Assembly: GCA_035715725.1 (NCBI GenBank)
Contig: DASTKT010000162.1
Coordinates: 65,025-129,024, forward strand
Length of the DNA stretch: 64,000 bases
Reading direction: 5' to 3'
DNA from: JADGGV01 sp035715725
GTDB taxonomy: Bacteria; Gemmatimonadota; Gemmatimonadetes; Longimicrobiales; RSA9
Part shown: in pieces, positions 41,224 to 50,073 of the stretch
Layout: each line of letters begins with the position of its first letter
How positions within the stretch are numbered: the stretch's first letter is position 1
Notes under the pieces: generated by a model
The model's input: the letters and a program-made list of their open reading frames with translations, nothing else
What the model was told of the DNA's origin: nothing
The model's database searches: none
Translations under genes and position numbers: made by a program

Positions 41224-41541
41224 ATGGAAGACCTGATCCCCATGGTGATCTCGGTGTCCCTGTTCTTCTCGATCGCGGCGGTGCTGATCTTCCGGCCGCT
41301 GTCGAAGCGCCTCGGCGACGTGATCGGCGTGCTCGCGCAGAGCCGGTCGGCGGCGGCGGCCACCGCGGCGCCGAAGGCGGACGACGGCGAGACGGTCCGG
41401 CTGCGCGCCACGGTCGAGCACCTGACGGCGCGGCTCGAGCTGATGGAGGAGCGGCTCGACTTCACGGAGCGGCTGCTCGCGGCGAGCGGGCGGGTGGCCG
41501 GACCGGCGGCGCCGCTCCTGCGGGAGCGCGCCGGCGCCTGA
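41224..41541 (+). CDS. Small membrane-anchored coiled-coil protein
   Basis: 105 aa: one N-terminal membrane helix (about 5-24, IPMVISVSLFFSIAAVLIF), an Ala-rich linker, and a C-terminal coiled coil LTARLELMEERLDFTERLLA. The last motif closely matches LEERVDFLEKLL in the protein at 63673-63924, which has the same layout. The form recalls PspB of the phage-shock response, but this is only structural similarity. GGAG precedes the ATG; GTG at 41218 is an alternative start. Confidence 0.7.
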   Translation: MEDLIPMVISVSLFFSIAAVLIFRPLSKRLGDVIGVLAQSRSAAAATAAPKADDGETVRLRATVEHLTARLELMEERLDFTERLLAASGRVAGPAAPLLRERAGA

Positions 41542-41652
41542 CCCGTGGGGCGCCGTCCGGCCTCCCGCGGCGAGCTCCGGGCCCGGCCTCCTCCGACGGC
41601 CCACGGCGCCGTTACCTTACGGCGCGATGGCGGACGGCCGGGAGGAGTGCGG

Positions 41653-42363
41653 ATGACGACCGCGTTCGTGGCGGGGGCGACGGGGTACACCGGGCGCGAG
41701 GTCGTGCGCATCCTGGCCGAGCGGGGCGCGGACGTGGCGGCGCACGTGCGGCCGGACTCGAGCCGGCTCGGGGAGTGGCGGCGTCGCTTCGAGGGGATGG
41801 GTGCGCGGGTCGACGCGACGCCGTGGGAGCCGGGTGCCATGGCGGCGACGCTGACGGCGCTGCGGCCGACGCACATCTTCGCGCTGCTGGGCACGACGCG
41901 GGCGCGGGCGCGCACGGCGGAGCGAGTCGGCGGTGCCGCGGCGGACTACGAGGCGGTGGACTACGGTCTGACCGCGCTGCTGCTGCGGGCGAGCGTCCAG
42001 TCGGGCGCCCGGCCGCGCTTCGTCTACCTCTCGGCGCTCGGCGCCCGGCCGGACACCGCGAACGCGTACCTGCGCGTGCGAGGCCGTCTCGAGGCCGAGA
42101 TCCGAGCCAGCGGGCTTTCCTACCTGATCGTCCGACCCTCGTTCATCACCGGGCCGGACCGCGACGAGTCGCGGCCGGCGGAGCGCGCGGCGGCGGTCGC
42201 CGTCGATGCGGCGCTGCGGGTAGCAGCGGCGCTCGGCGCTCGGCGCCTCCGGGCGCGGTACCGCTCGCGGACGGGCGCGGAGCTGGCCGAGGCGCTGGTG
42301 CGGCTCGCCACGGGTCCCGGCGCCACGGACCGGATCATCGAACCGGAGAATCTCGGAGGCTGA
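41653..42363 (+). CDS. NAD(P)-binding Rossmann (atypical SDR) protein
   Basis: 236-aa protein with the nucleotide motif VAGATGYTGREVVR at residues 6-19 (GxxGxxG), the middle FVYLSALGA strand and SYLIVRPSFITGPDR, as in NmrA/HTATIP2-type atypical dehydrogenases. Many such proteins are redox sensors rather than enzymes. GGGAGGAG lies before the ATG at 41653. The next gene starts 5 bp after it. Confidence 0.85.
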   Translation: MTTAFVAGATGYTGREVVRILAERGADVAAHVRPDSSRLGEWRRRFEGMGARVDATPWEPGAMAATLTALRPTHIFALLGTTRARARTAERVGGAAADYEAVDYGLTALLLRASVQSGARPRFVYLSALGARPDTANAYLRVRGRLEAEIRASGLSYLIVRPSFITGPDRDESRPAERAAAVAVDAALRVAAALGARRLRARYRSRTGAELAEALVRLATGPGATDRIIEPENLGG

Positions 42364-42368
42364 CGCGG

Positions 42369-42716
42369 ATGGAGGTGCAGGTCTTCGGCACGAAGAAGAG
42401 CGCGGAGACGCGAAAGGCGCTGCGCTTCTTCAGCGAGCGGCGGGTCAAGACGCACTTCGTCGACCTGGCGCAGCGCGCCGCGTCGGCGGGCGAGCTGCGA
42501 CGCTTCGCCCAGAAGTTCGGCGTCCAGGCGCTGGTGGACCGGGAGTCGAAGCGGTTCCGCGAGCTCGGGCTGGGCTCCGGTCACCTCACGGACGAGCGCT
42601 GGCTGCAGAAGCTCGCCGACGAGCCGCTGCTGCTCCGGCAGCCGCTGGTGCGGAACGGCAATTTGCTGACGATCGGGGACGCGGAGGGAACCTGGCGGGA
42701 ATGGACTGGGAAGTGA
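42369..42716 (+). CDS. ArsC/Spx-like protein lacking cysteine
   Basis: 115-aa thioredoxin-fold protein of the arsenate-reductase/Spx family. The pattern FGTKKSAETRKALRFFSERRV ... LLLRQPLVRNGNLLTIGD matches the family, but the active-site cysteine position holds Lys-Ser and the protein has no cysteine at all. It cannot reduce arsenate by the usual mechanism and may be a regulator or adaptor. It starts 5 bp after the Rossmann protein gene, probably one operon. Confidence 0.8.
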   Translation: MEVQVFGTKKSAETRKALRFFSERRVKTHFVDLAQRAASAGELRRFAQKFGVQALVDRESKRFRELGLGSGHLTDERWLQKLADEPLLLRQPLVRNGNLLTIGDAEGTWREWTGK

Positions 42717-42834
42717 CGCGGTCGCCCGGGAGGACGGCCGCTATGGCGGGCGTCTTCGGGGTCGGGGTCGGGCGGGGCGGGGCCGCCGGGTGCCTCGCCG
42801 CCCGTGCGCCTCGACCCCGCCCCCGCGCCCCCGC

Positions 42835-44403
42835 TCACCGCGTGTACTGCGTGAAATCGCGGTTCCCGTCCTGACACGCGGGCCAGGTCTGGCTCTGCCC
42901 CGTCCGGCGGTCGTTCGGCATGATCCGCTGGTCGCGCGCCACGCGCTCCGGGTCCTCGGAGGCCAGGTAGGCGAGCATGGCCGTGAGCACCGCGTTCCGG
43001 CGCACCTCGTCGAAGACCACCTTGTCGTACGTGTCGCGCTGGGTGTGCCAGGTGTAGAGGAAGTAGTTCCACGGCAGCGAGCCGAGCGAGAAGCCGGGGG
43101 CGGAGGCGCAGACGAAGGACGCGTAGTCGCTGCCCCCGCCCGCGGGCATTCCGGGGAGCGACAGGTGGATCGAGTCGGTCAGCTCCGTGGGCACGCGGGA
43201 GAGCCAGCGCGCGAGCGACGCGCCGGCGCCGACCAGGCCGGAGCCGGACATGTTGCGCACGCGGCCCGTGCCGTTGTCCTGGTTGAAGAGCGCCTGGAGC
43301 CCCTGGACGATCTCCGGATGGTCGTGCGCGAACGCGCGCGAGCCGTTCAGCCCCTGCTCCTCGCCGGCCCAGTGCCCGATGACGATCGTGCGCTTCGGCT
43401 TCGGGTAGGCCGCCTTCAGGATCCGGGCGGCCTCGAGCATGGTGAGCGTCCCCGTGCCGTTGTCGGTAGCGCCGGAGCCGGAGTGCCACGAGTCGAAGTG
43501 CGCGGAGAGCAGGACGTACTCGTTCGGCTTCTCGGTGCCCTTGATCTCGGCCACCGTGTTGGCGATCGGCACGTCCCCGGCGAAGCGGGCCTGGGCATCC
43601 ACGCGCAGCGTCGGGTGCTGGCCGTGCTGCTGCAGCCGGTAGAGTAGCCCGTAGTCCTCGCAGCTCACGTCGATCTCCGGCACCGTCTGCGCGTGCGCGT
43701 TGAAGATCTTGTCGACGCCCCACCCCTCGGACCAGCGGTTCGAGACGATGCCGCGGGCGCCGGCCTGCTCGAGCACGCGCGCGAGCTGCCGGCTGTCGAC
43801 GCCGGTGTTCTCGAGCCGCGCATCCCAGGCGGCGCGCGCGGCGGCGCGCTCGGTCTTCATCTTCTCGAAGTCGGTGGCGAGCGCCCAGCGCTCCCAGTCG
43901 TCGTCGGGACGGCACGTCGGCTGGGGGAAGGAGACGAGCACGAACTTGCCGCGGGCCTGCGGCAGCCACGCCTGGAACTCCGCCGGGCTCCTGGCGTCCG
44001 GCAGCGCGACGACGTCGGCGGTGACCGGGCCGCGCGTGCCGGGGCTCCACGCCAGCATGTACGCCTCGAGCGTGCGCACCCGCGGCGTGAGCAGGTCCAC
44101 GTGCACGTAGCCGGGCTCCCAGCCCTTCCACTTGCCGTAGACCTCGTTGCGCGCCGCGATCCCCCACCCGCCGTACGTCTTCACGAGCCAGTCGTTGCCG
44201 GCCTTGAGGTTCGGCGTGCCGGTCAGGCGCGGCCCGATGGAGTCGAGGAGCGGCTGCGCGAGCGCCTCGAGCTGCGAGTTCTGCATCCCCTCCTGCCAGA
44301 TGCGCTGCAGCACGGGGTCCTGCGCGGTGAACGTCTGGGCGGCGGCGGGCGCAGCCGCCGCGAGGGCTCCGCCGAGGATGGCGAGGCGGGCGACGCGTTT
44401 CAT
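42835..44403 (-). CDS. Secreted M28-family peptidase
   Basis: 522 aa with a signal peptide (LAILGGALAAAAPAAAQ) and a zinc aminopeptidase/carboxypeptidase core of family M28: LLSAHFDSW, GATDNGTG, GHWAGEEQGLNGS, NQDNGTGRV, and the final His in YTWHTQRDTYDK. A PA-like insert lies around 150-290 with DVVALPD and GARGIVSNRWSEG. A good GGAGA lies before the ATG. Its role is probably peptide scavenging in the periplasm or outside. It diverges from the antiporter gene. Confidence 0.9.
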   Translation of the reverse strand: MKRVARLAILGGALAAAAPAAAQTFTAQDPVLQRIWQEGMQNSQLEALAQPLLDSIGPRLTGTPNLKAGNDWLVKTYGGWGIAARNEVYGKWKGWEPGYVHVDLLTPRVRTLEAYMLAWSPGTRGPVTADVVALPDARSPAEFQAWLPQARGKFVLVSFPQPTCRPDDDWERWALATDFEKMKTERAAARAAWDARLENTGVDSRQLARVLEQAGARGIVSNRWSEGWGVDKIFNAHAQTVPEIDVSCEDYGLLYRLQQHGQHPTLRVDAQARFAGDVPIANTVAEIKGTEKPNEYVLLSAHFDSWHSGSGATDNGTGTLTMLEAARILKAAYPKPKRTIVIGHWAGEEQGLNGSRAFAHDHPEIVQGLQALFNQDNGTGRVRNMSGSGLVGAGASLARWLSRVPTELTDSIHLSLPGMPAGGGSDYASFVCASAPGFSLGSLPWNYFLYTWHTQRDTYDKVVFDEVRRNAVLTAMLAYLASEDPERVARDQRIMPNDRRTGQSQTWPACQDGNRDFTQYTR

Positions 44404-44492
44404 TGCGGGTCTCCTGGATCGTGGTCGAGGTACCGGCGCCGAATTTATCGGGGCACATCGGCATGGGCCAGCGAGGCCGGCCCTGGCCCGGT

Positions 44493-44528
44493 CGCGTCCG
44501 CGAGCGCGTCCGCGAGCGCGTTCGCGGG
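44493..44528. repeat. Tandem 12-bp repeat in divergent spacer
   Basis: Two exact copies of CGCGTCCGCGAG and a third with two changes (CGCGTTCGCGGG), between the M28 gene and the antiporter gene. It lies about 90 bp from the M28 start and 175 bp from the antiporter start. Could be a binding array or slippage product. Confidence 0.6.
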
Positions 44529-44702
44529 AACGGCTTCGCCGCGCGCGGCGGGCGGGCGCGCCCCCCGCTGGAGCGCGACGCGCGTCCGGGGGTTGGCAGC
44601 GCCGGCGTCGCCTGCCAGCTTTCGTCGGATCCGAGACGCGAGCGCCTGCGCCCCGGCTCCGGTCGGCCGCGCCGGCCCCCGGCAACCCACGCACGGGCCG
44701 AG

Positions 44703-46820
44703 ATGCACGAAGCCACCGACTTCCTGCGGAACCTGGCGCTGGTGCTGTGCGTCGCCGCCGCGACGACGGTGGTGTTCCAGCGCCTGCGTCAGCCGGTCAT
44801 CTTCGGCTACCTGCTCGCCGGGCTGATCATCGGCCCGCACGTTCCCATCCCGATCGTCGTGGACCCGGACGTGGTCCAGACGCTCTCCGAGCTGGGCGTG
44901 ATCCTGGTCATGTTCTCGCTCGGCCTCGAGTTCAGCGTCCGGAAGATCATGGAGGTGGCGCCGACCGGCGGGCTGATCGCGCTGAGCGAGACGAGCGCGA
45001 TGCTCGTCTTCGGCTACCTGGTCGGGCAGTTGTTCGGCTGGACGACGCTGGAGAGTCTGTTCACGGGCGCGATCGTGGCGATCTCGAGCACCACGATCGT
45101 GCTGAAGGCGTTCGAGGAGCAGGGCATCCGGGGAAAGTCGACGGAGCTCGTCTTCGGCATCCTGATCGGCGAGGACCTGATCGCGATCTTCCTCGTGGCG
45201 ATCCTGACGGCCGTCGCGTCGGGCGCCGGGCTGTCGACGGGGAGCCTCGCGCTGACCGCCGCGCACCTGGTGGCCTTCCTCGCCGGGCTGGTCGGGATCG
45301 GTCTCCTCGTCGTCCCGCGGCTCGTCCGCTTCGTCATCCGGCTGAACCGCCCGGAGACGACGCTCGTCGCCTGCATCGGGATCTGCTTCGCGTGCGCGCT
45401 GCTGGCGCTCGAGTTCGGCTACTCGGTGGCGCTCGGGGCGTTCATCGCCGGCGCGCTGGTCGCCGAGTCCGGGCAGGTCCGCGCGATCGAGGCGCTCATC
45501 CACCCGGTGCGCGACCTGTTCGCGGCGATCTTCTTCGTGGCCGTCGGCATGCTGATCGAGCCGGCGCTCGTCGCCCGCCACTGGGTCGCGGTGGTCGCGC
45601 TCACGCTCCTGGTCCTCGCCGGGAAGGTGGTCGCGGTGTCGATGGCCGCGTTCCTGGCCGGCAACGACGTGCGGACCGCGACCCGCACCGGGATGAGCCT
45701 CGCGCAGATCGGGGAGTTCTCCTTCATCATCGCCGGGATCGGGCTCACGCTGGGGGCGACGCGGGGCTTCCTCTACCCGGTCGCGATCGCGGTCTCGGCG
45801 ATCACGACGCTGACGACACCCTGGCTGATCCGGGCCTCGCGGCCGGCGGCGATGTTCGTGGACCGCAAGCTGCCGAAGCCGCTCCAGACGTTCGCGGCGC
45901 TCTACGGCTCGTGGATCGAGCGGCTCCGGGCCGGGGGGCGGGAGGCGGCGGCGCGCCCGCGGCTCCGGCGCGCCACCCGGCTCCTGGTGCTGGACGCGCT
46001 CCTGCTGGCCGGGCTGGCGATCGGGGTGTCGCTCGAGGTGGGGCGGATCGCACCGGTGCTGTCGGAGTGGACCGGCCTCGGGTCGTCGGCGGCGCGACTG
46101 GTGGTCGAGGCGGGTGCGGTGCTCGTCGCGGTGCCGCTCGTGTTCGGGATCGTACGGAACGCCCGCGTGCTCGCGGTGCTGCTCGCGGTGCGTGCGCTTC
46201 CCCACCCCCAGAAAGGCGTGGACTTCGCGGTCGCGCCCCGCCGCGCGATGATCCTCGCGCTCCAGATCCTGATCGTGTTCCTGGTGGGCGCGCTCCTGGT
46301 CGTCGTCACGCAGCCGTTCCTGCCGCCATTCCGCGGGGCCGCCGCGCTCGCCGCCGTGCTGGCGCTCCTCTGGGCCGCGTTCTGGCGGAGCGCCCGGAAC
46401 CTGCAGGGCCACGCGCGGGCCGGCGCCGAGGTGATCGTGGCCGCGCTGGAGCAGCAGATGGCCGCCGAGACGGAGCGGGTCGGAGCGGCGGGAAGGACGA
46501 TGCTCGACCGGCTGCACCGGCTGCTCCCCGGGCTCGGCGAGCCCGTCCCGGTGCGGCTCGGTCCGGAGGGTCCCGCGGTCGGCCGCACGCTCGCGGAGCT
46601 GAACCTCCGCGGCCAGACCGGGGCGACCGTGCTCGCGATCGTGCGCGATGGCGAGGAGGTGCTCCTGCCGGTGGGGAAGGAGCGGCTCCGGTCCGGCGAC
46701 CTGCTGGCGCTCGCCGGTGCGCCCGATGCCATCGCGGCCGCGGAAGCGCTGCTCGGGGTGGCGCCGCGGTCGCCCGTTGCGGCGACCGTGCCGGGGCACG
46801 CCTCGCCCGCGCCGTCGTGA
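44703..46820 (+). CDS. CPA2-family monovalent cation:proton antiporter with TrkA-C domain
   Basis: 705-aa transporter of the KefB/RosB type. The first ~385 residues form the exchanger fold (GYLLAGLIIGPH, LFSLGLEFS-like MFSLGLEFSVRKI, SSTTIVLKAFEEQG, GILIGEDLIAIFLVAIL, ALGAFIAGALVAES, SLAQIGEFSFIIAG). A second hydrophobic region (about 435-570) is longer than in KefB. A TrkA-C-like domain ends the protein (AVGRTLAELNLRGQTGATVLAI ... LRSGDLLALAG). The ATG at 44703 fits the first helix. Confidence 0.9.
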   Translation: MHEATDFLRNLALVLCVAAATTVVFQRLRQPVIFGYLLAGLIIGPHVPIPIVVDPDVVQTLSELGVILVMFSLGLEFSVRKIMEVAPTGGLIALSETSAMLVFGYLVGQLFGWTTLESLFTGAIVAISSTTIVLKAFEEQGIRGKSTELVFGILIGEDLIAIFLVAILTAVASGAGLSTGSLALTAAHLVAFLAGLVGIGLLVVPRLVRFVIRLNRPETTLVACIGICFACALLALEFGYSVALGAFIAGALVAESGQVRAIEALIHPVRDLFAAIFFVAVGMLIEPALVARHWVAVVALTLLVLAGKVVAVSMAAFLAGNDVRTATRTGMSLAQIGEFSFIIAGIGLTLGATRGFLYPVAIAVSAITTLTTPWLIRASRPAAMFVDRKLPKPLQTFAALYGSWIERLRAGGREAAARPRLRRATRLLVLDALLLAGLAIGVSLEVGRIAPVLSEWTGLGSSAARLVVEAGAVLVAVPLVFGIVRNARVLAVLLAVRALPHPQKGVDFAVAPRRAMILALQILIVFLVGALLVVVTQPFLPPFRGAAALAAVLALLWAAFWRSARNLQGHARAGAEVIVAALEQQMAAETERVGAAGRTMLDRLHRLLPGLGEPVPVRLGPEGPAVGRTLAELNLRGQTGATVLAIVRDGEEVLLPVGKERLRSGDLLALAGAPDAIAAAEALLGVAPRSPVAATVPGHASPAPS

Positions 46821-46827
46821 CCGGTCA

Positions 46828-46852
46828 GGGCGCGCGGCGGCGCGGCGCGCCC
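46828..46852. terminator. Hairpin between convergent antiporter and patatin genes
   Basis: Stem GGGCGCGC with GCGCGCCC around a 9-nt GC loop, only 8 bp after the antiporter stop and 5 bp before the patatin-gene stop. Likely shared terminator; no U tract. Confidence 0.4.
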
Positions 46853-46857
46853 GCCGC

Positions 46858-48903
46858 TCAGAAGCCGCGGCCGACGCTCAGCATGAAGCGCCCGTCGCCG
46901 CGCGTGTCGGCGCCGAAGCCGGCCTCCAGCGGCCCGACGGGCGTGCTCCAGACGGCCTCGAGCGCGGCGCCGCCGACGGCGTCCCCCGGAGCGACGAGCG
47001 GCGCCACCGTGCCGCGGGCGAGCCCGGCGCGCAGCCGCAGCCGGAGCCAGCCGCCGAGCGGGAGGAGCGGGTACGCGGCGTCGCCGCCGCCGGCGAGCAG
47101 GCGCCGCGCCCGGTCGTCGCCCCAGCGCATGCCGGGCATCCAGCGGTCGTCGCCGAGGGCGGGGAGCGCGTCGAGCGGCGCGGTCCCGTCCACCGCCTCG
47201 GCCCGCGCCACGGCGGCGAGGCGCAGGCGGCCGGCGCCGCCGACGAGCGCGGCCCGCAGGCGGCCGGCGCGGTAGTCGACGCCCCCGGCGCGCGCCTCCA
47301 GCACCAGCGCGGTCGGCACGCCGACGGGCTCGAAGCCGGCGCGCGCGCTCCGGGCCGAGAGGACGGGACCCCACGCGGAGCCGTCGGGGCCGTCGGTGGC
47401 CGAGACGGATTCCCCCCGGAAATTCGCCGCCAGGACCCAGCGCGGCGCGAGCGTGCGGAGCTCGGCGCCGACCCAGCCGCCGGCGCGGCGGACGTCGGCG
47501 TCGTCGTCGCCGGTGGTGTCCTGGATCTCGCGGATCACCGTGGCGCGGCCGAATCCGCCGAGCGTCCAGGTGGGGCGCGCCCAGGGGGCGTGCACGCCGA
47601 GGCGCAGCGCGCCCTCCCGGCGGAGCCCGTCCGCGGCGACGAGCAGCGATGCCTCCGCCGGCGCGCCGACGACGTCCCAGGCGTCCAGCGCGAGCCAGCC
47701 GCGGGCGCCCCGGTCCTCGTCGAAGCCGGCGGCCGCCGAGACGCTGCTGCGCGGCCGCGGCTCGGCGCGCACCACCAGCTCCCCGCCCACGACCTGCGGC
47801 CAGACCGCGTCGAAGAGGCCGGTGGCGTACAGCCGGTCCACGCGCGCCAGGATCGCGGGCGCGTCGTAGGGCCCGGGCGCGACGCCCTCGAACGCCGCGC
47901 GCACGAGCGGCTCGAGCCCGGGGAGCGGCGTCACGACGCGGAGGCCGGTAAGCGTGTCCGGCGCCGGGCCGGGCGGCCGCGGCGGCCGGCCCGCGCCCGC
48001 CGGCGCGGCCGGCAGCGTCCGCAGCGCCGCGGCCAGGCCGGCGTCGACGAGGAAGCCCGGGTCGCGCGGGAAGACGAACGCGAAGAAGCCCGCCGGCAAG
48101 TCGGGCCGCACGGCGTAATCCGGCGTGCCGGCCTCGCCGGCGTTGCGCAGCAGCAGCCGGGAAGCGCGCGTGGCGATGCGGATCGGCGTGGATGCGTCGA
48201 GCGTGTCCGGCGGCCGCACGACCTCGCTGGCGATGACCGGCGCGGCGCCGGCCGCACGGGCGACGTCGACCGGCAGGTTGTCGTCGATGCCACCGTCGAT
48301 GAGCAGCCGCCCGTCCCAGTGGACGGGCGCGAACACGCCGGGGACGGCCATGCTGGCGCGCACGGCGCGCGGGAGGTCGCCGGCGGCGAGCGGCTCGGCC
48401 TTCCCGGTGCCGAGGTCGGCGACGACGGCGCGGAAGCGGCGCGGGAGCCGGTCGAAGTCGTTGCGGGCGCGGACGCCGCGGTCGAACAGGTAGCGCACCA
48501 GCGCGCGGTTGATGCCGCGGTCGGGGACGAGGCCCTGCGGGAGCACGTCGCCGTCGGACAGCGCCCAGCGCAGTGCCGGCTGCCAGAGCCCGTCGGCGCC
48601 GAACGACACCGGCTCGAAGGCGAACGTGGTCCCCCAGTCCTCCGCGCGGAACAACCGGACGATCTCCTCCGGCGTGTAGCCGGCGGCGTAGAGCGAGCCG
48701 ACGACCGCGCCCATGCTGGTGCCGACGACGAGCTCGGGCTCCCAGCCGCGCCGCTCGAGCCCGAGCAGCACGCCGACGTGAGCGATGCCGCGGGAGCCGC
48801 CGCCGCCGAGCACGAGGGCGGTCCCCTGCCCCGCCGCGGGACTGGTGGCTGCGGCCAGCGCGGCGAGGAGCGGCACGATCAGGCGACGGAGCGGTTGCGG
48901 CAC
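46858..48903 (-). CDS. Patatin-barrel protein, type Vd autotransporter-like
   Basis: 681 aa with three parts. A signal peptide (LIVPLLAALAAATSPAAG) leads into a patatin phospholipase with the oxyanion loop GGGGSRGIAHVG, nucleophile GTSMG and Asp in LIDGGIDDNLPVD. A POTRA-like module (about 330-400, TGLRVVTPLPGLEPLVRAAFEG ... LYATGLFDAVWPQV) follows. A C-terminal beta barrel ends in FMLSVGRGF. This order matches PlpD of Pseudomonas, which secretes its own lipase through the outer membrane. GTG start chosen for the signal peptide. A 22-bp palindrome lies upstream. Confidence 0.85.
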   Translation of the reverse strand: MPQPLRRLIVPLLAALAAATSPAAGQGTALVLGGGGSRGIAHVGVLLGLERRGWEPELVVGTSMGAVVGSLYAAGYTPEEIVRLFRAEDWGTTFAFEPVSFGADGLWQPALRWALSDGDVLPQGLVPDRGINRALVRYLFDRGVRARNDFDRLPRRFRAVVADLGTGKAEPLAAGDLPRAVRASMAVPGVFAPVHWDGRLLIDGGIDDNLPVDVARAAGAAPVIASEVVRPPDTLDASTPIRIATRASRLLLRNAGEAGTPDYAVRPDLPAGFFAFVFPRDPGFLVDAGLAAALRTLPAAPAGAGRPPRPPGPAPDTLTGLRVVTPLPGLEPLVRAAFEGVAPGPYDAPAILARVDRLYATGLFDAVWPQVVGGELVVRAEPRPRSSVSAAAGFDEDRGARGWLALDAWDVVGAPAEASLLVAADGLRREGALRLGVHAPWARPTWTLGGFGRATVIREIQDTTGDDDADVRRAGGWVGAELRTLAPRWVLAANFRGESVSATDGPDGSAWGPVLSARSARAGFEPVGVPTALVLEARAGGVDYRAGRLRAALVGGAGRLRLAAVARAEAVDGTAPLDALPALGDDRWMPGMRWGDDRARRLLAGGGDAAYPLLPLGGWLRLRLRAGLARGTVAPLVAPGDAVGGAALEAVWSTPVGPLEAGFGADTRGDGRFMLSVGRGF

Positions 48904-48946
48904 GCGGCGTGGGGGCTCGGGACCGGCGCCCGCCGACGGCGGACGG

Positions 48947-48968
48947 CCGCGGAACGTACGTTCCGCGG
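48947..48968. promoter_or_regulatory. 22-bp perfect palindrome in a divergent promoter region
   Basis: Half-site CCGCGGAACGT followed directly by its exact complement. It lies 44 bp before the patatin-barrel start and 62 bp before the dehydrogenase start, the right place for an operator controlling one or both genes. Confidence 0.55.
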
Positions 48969-49030
48969 GCCGAGCCCGGCAACGGGTCGCGCACTTCCCC
49001 GCCGAGCGGGTCCGTGTAGATTCCGGCGCC

Positions 49031-50071
49031 ATGCAAAGACGCCTCGTACTGAACCTGCGCGACCGCCGCCCGATCTGGGAAATGCCGGCGTCGGTCGTCG
49101 ACGCCGTGACCGACGCCCTCCCGGGGTGGGAGGTCGTGGTCCCCGCCGTCGAGACCGACGGCACCGGCGACGGCATGTCCGCCGCGCCACCGGAGCTGCT
49201 GGAGACGGTCCGCGGCGCCGAGCTGTACTTCGGCTTCGGCATGCCCCGGAACCTCTTCCTGGAGGCGACGACGGGACCCGACGCGCGCCTGCGCTGGGTC
49301 CACTCCGGGAGCGCCGGCGTGCGCTCGACGCTCTATCCCGAGATGCGCGAGTCGGACGTGGTGCTGACGAACTCCGCCGGGATCCACGGGCCGCCGATCG
49401 CCGAGACGGTGCTGGGGATGGTGCTCTACTTCGCGCGCGGCCTCGACTTCGGCGTGGCCGCGCAGCACGAGGGGCGCTGGAACCAGGAGCCGTTCTACCG
49501 GCCGGGCTCGCCGCTGCGCGAGGTCTCCGGGGCGACGCTCGGGATCCTCGGCCTCGGCGGGATCGGCCGGGACGTCGCCTCGAGGGCGCTCGCGCTCGGG
49601 ATGCGCGTGCTGGCGTCGAGGCGGCGCCCCGGCGAGGCGCCTGCCGGCGTCGAGCTGGCGCTCGGCGAGGACGGGCTCTCGCGCGTGCTCCGCGAGAGCG
49701 ACTACGTCGTCGTCGCGCTCCCGGACACGCCGGATACGCGCGGCCTCCTCTCCGCGGCGCGGCTGGACGAGATGCGGCCGGACGCGGTGCTCATCAACAT
49801 CTCGCGCGGCACCGTGGTCGACGAGGGCGCGCTCGCCGAGCGCCTCGCGGCCGGGCGGCTGCGCGGCGCCGGGCTGGACGTCTTCGAGAAGGAGCCGCTC
49901 TCCCCGGACTCGCCGCTCTGGCGGCTCCCGAACGTGCTCATCCTGCCGCACGTCAGCCCCGTCTCGCCGCGCTTCTGGCGCCGCGAGGCCGAGCTGATCC
50001 TGGAGAACATCCGACGCTACCTCGAGGACCGCCCGCTCCTCAACGTCGTCGACAAGCGGAGCGGCTACTAG
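49031..50071 (+). CDS. D-2-hydroxyacid dehydrogenase
   Basis: NAD(P)-dependent oxidoreductase of 346 aa. NAD-binding motif LGILGLGGIGRDVASRA, catalytic Arg in NISRGTVVDEGAL, Glu in LDVFEKEPL, and His in ILPHVSP. Substrate not known; glyoxylate, phosphoglycerate-like and other 2-oxoacids are all possible. First of three tightly linked genes (2 bp to the CoA-transferase gene). Confidence 0.9.
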   Translation: MQRRLVLNLRDRRPIWEMPASVVDAVTDALPGWEVVVPAVETDGTGDGMSAAPPELLETVRGAELYFGFGMPRNLFLEATTGPDARLRWVHSGSAGVRSTLYPEMRESDVVLTNSAGIHGPPIAETVLGMVLYFARGLDFGVAAQHEGRWNQEPFYRPGSPLREVSGATLGILGLGGIGRDVASRALALGMRVLASRRRPGEAPAGVELALGEDGLSRVLRESDYVVVALPDTPDTRGLLSAARLDEMRPDAVLINISRGTVVDEGALAERLAAGRLRGAGLDVFEKEPLSPDSPLWRLPNVLILPHVSPVSPRFWRREAELILENIRRYLEDRPLLNVVDKRSGY

Positions 50072-50073
50072 CG

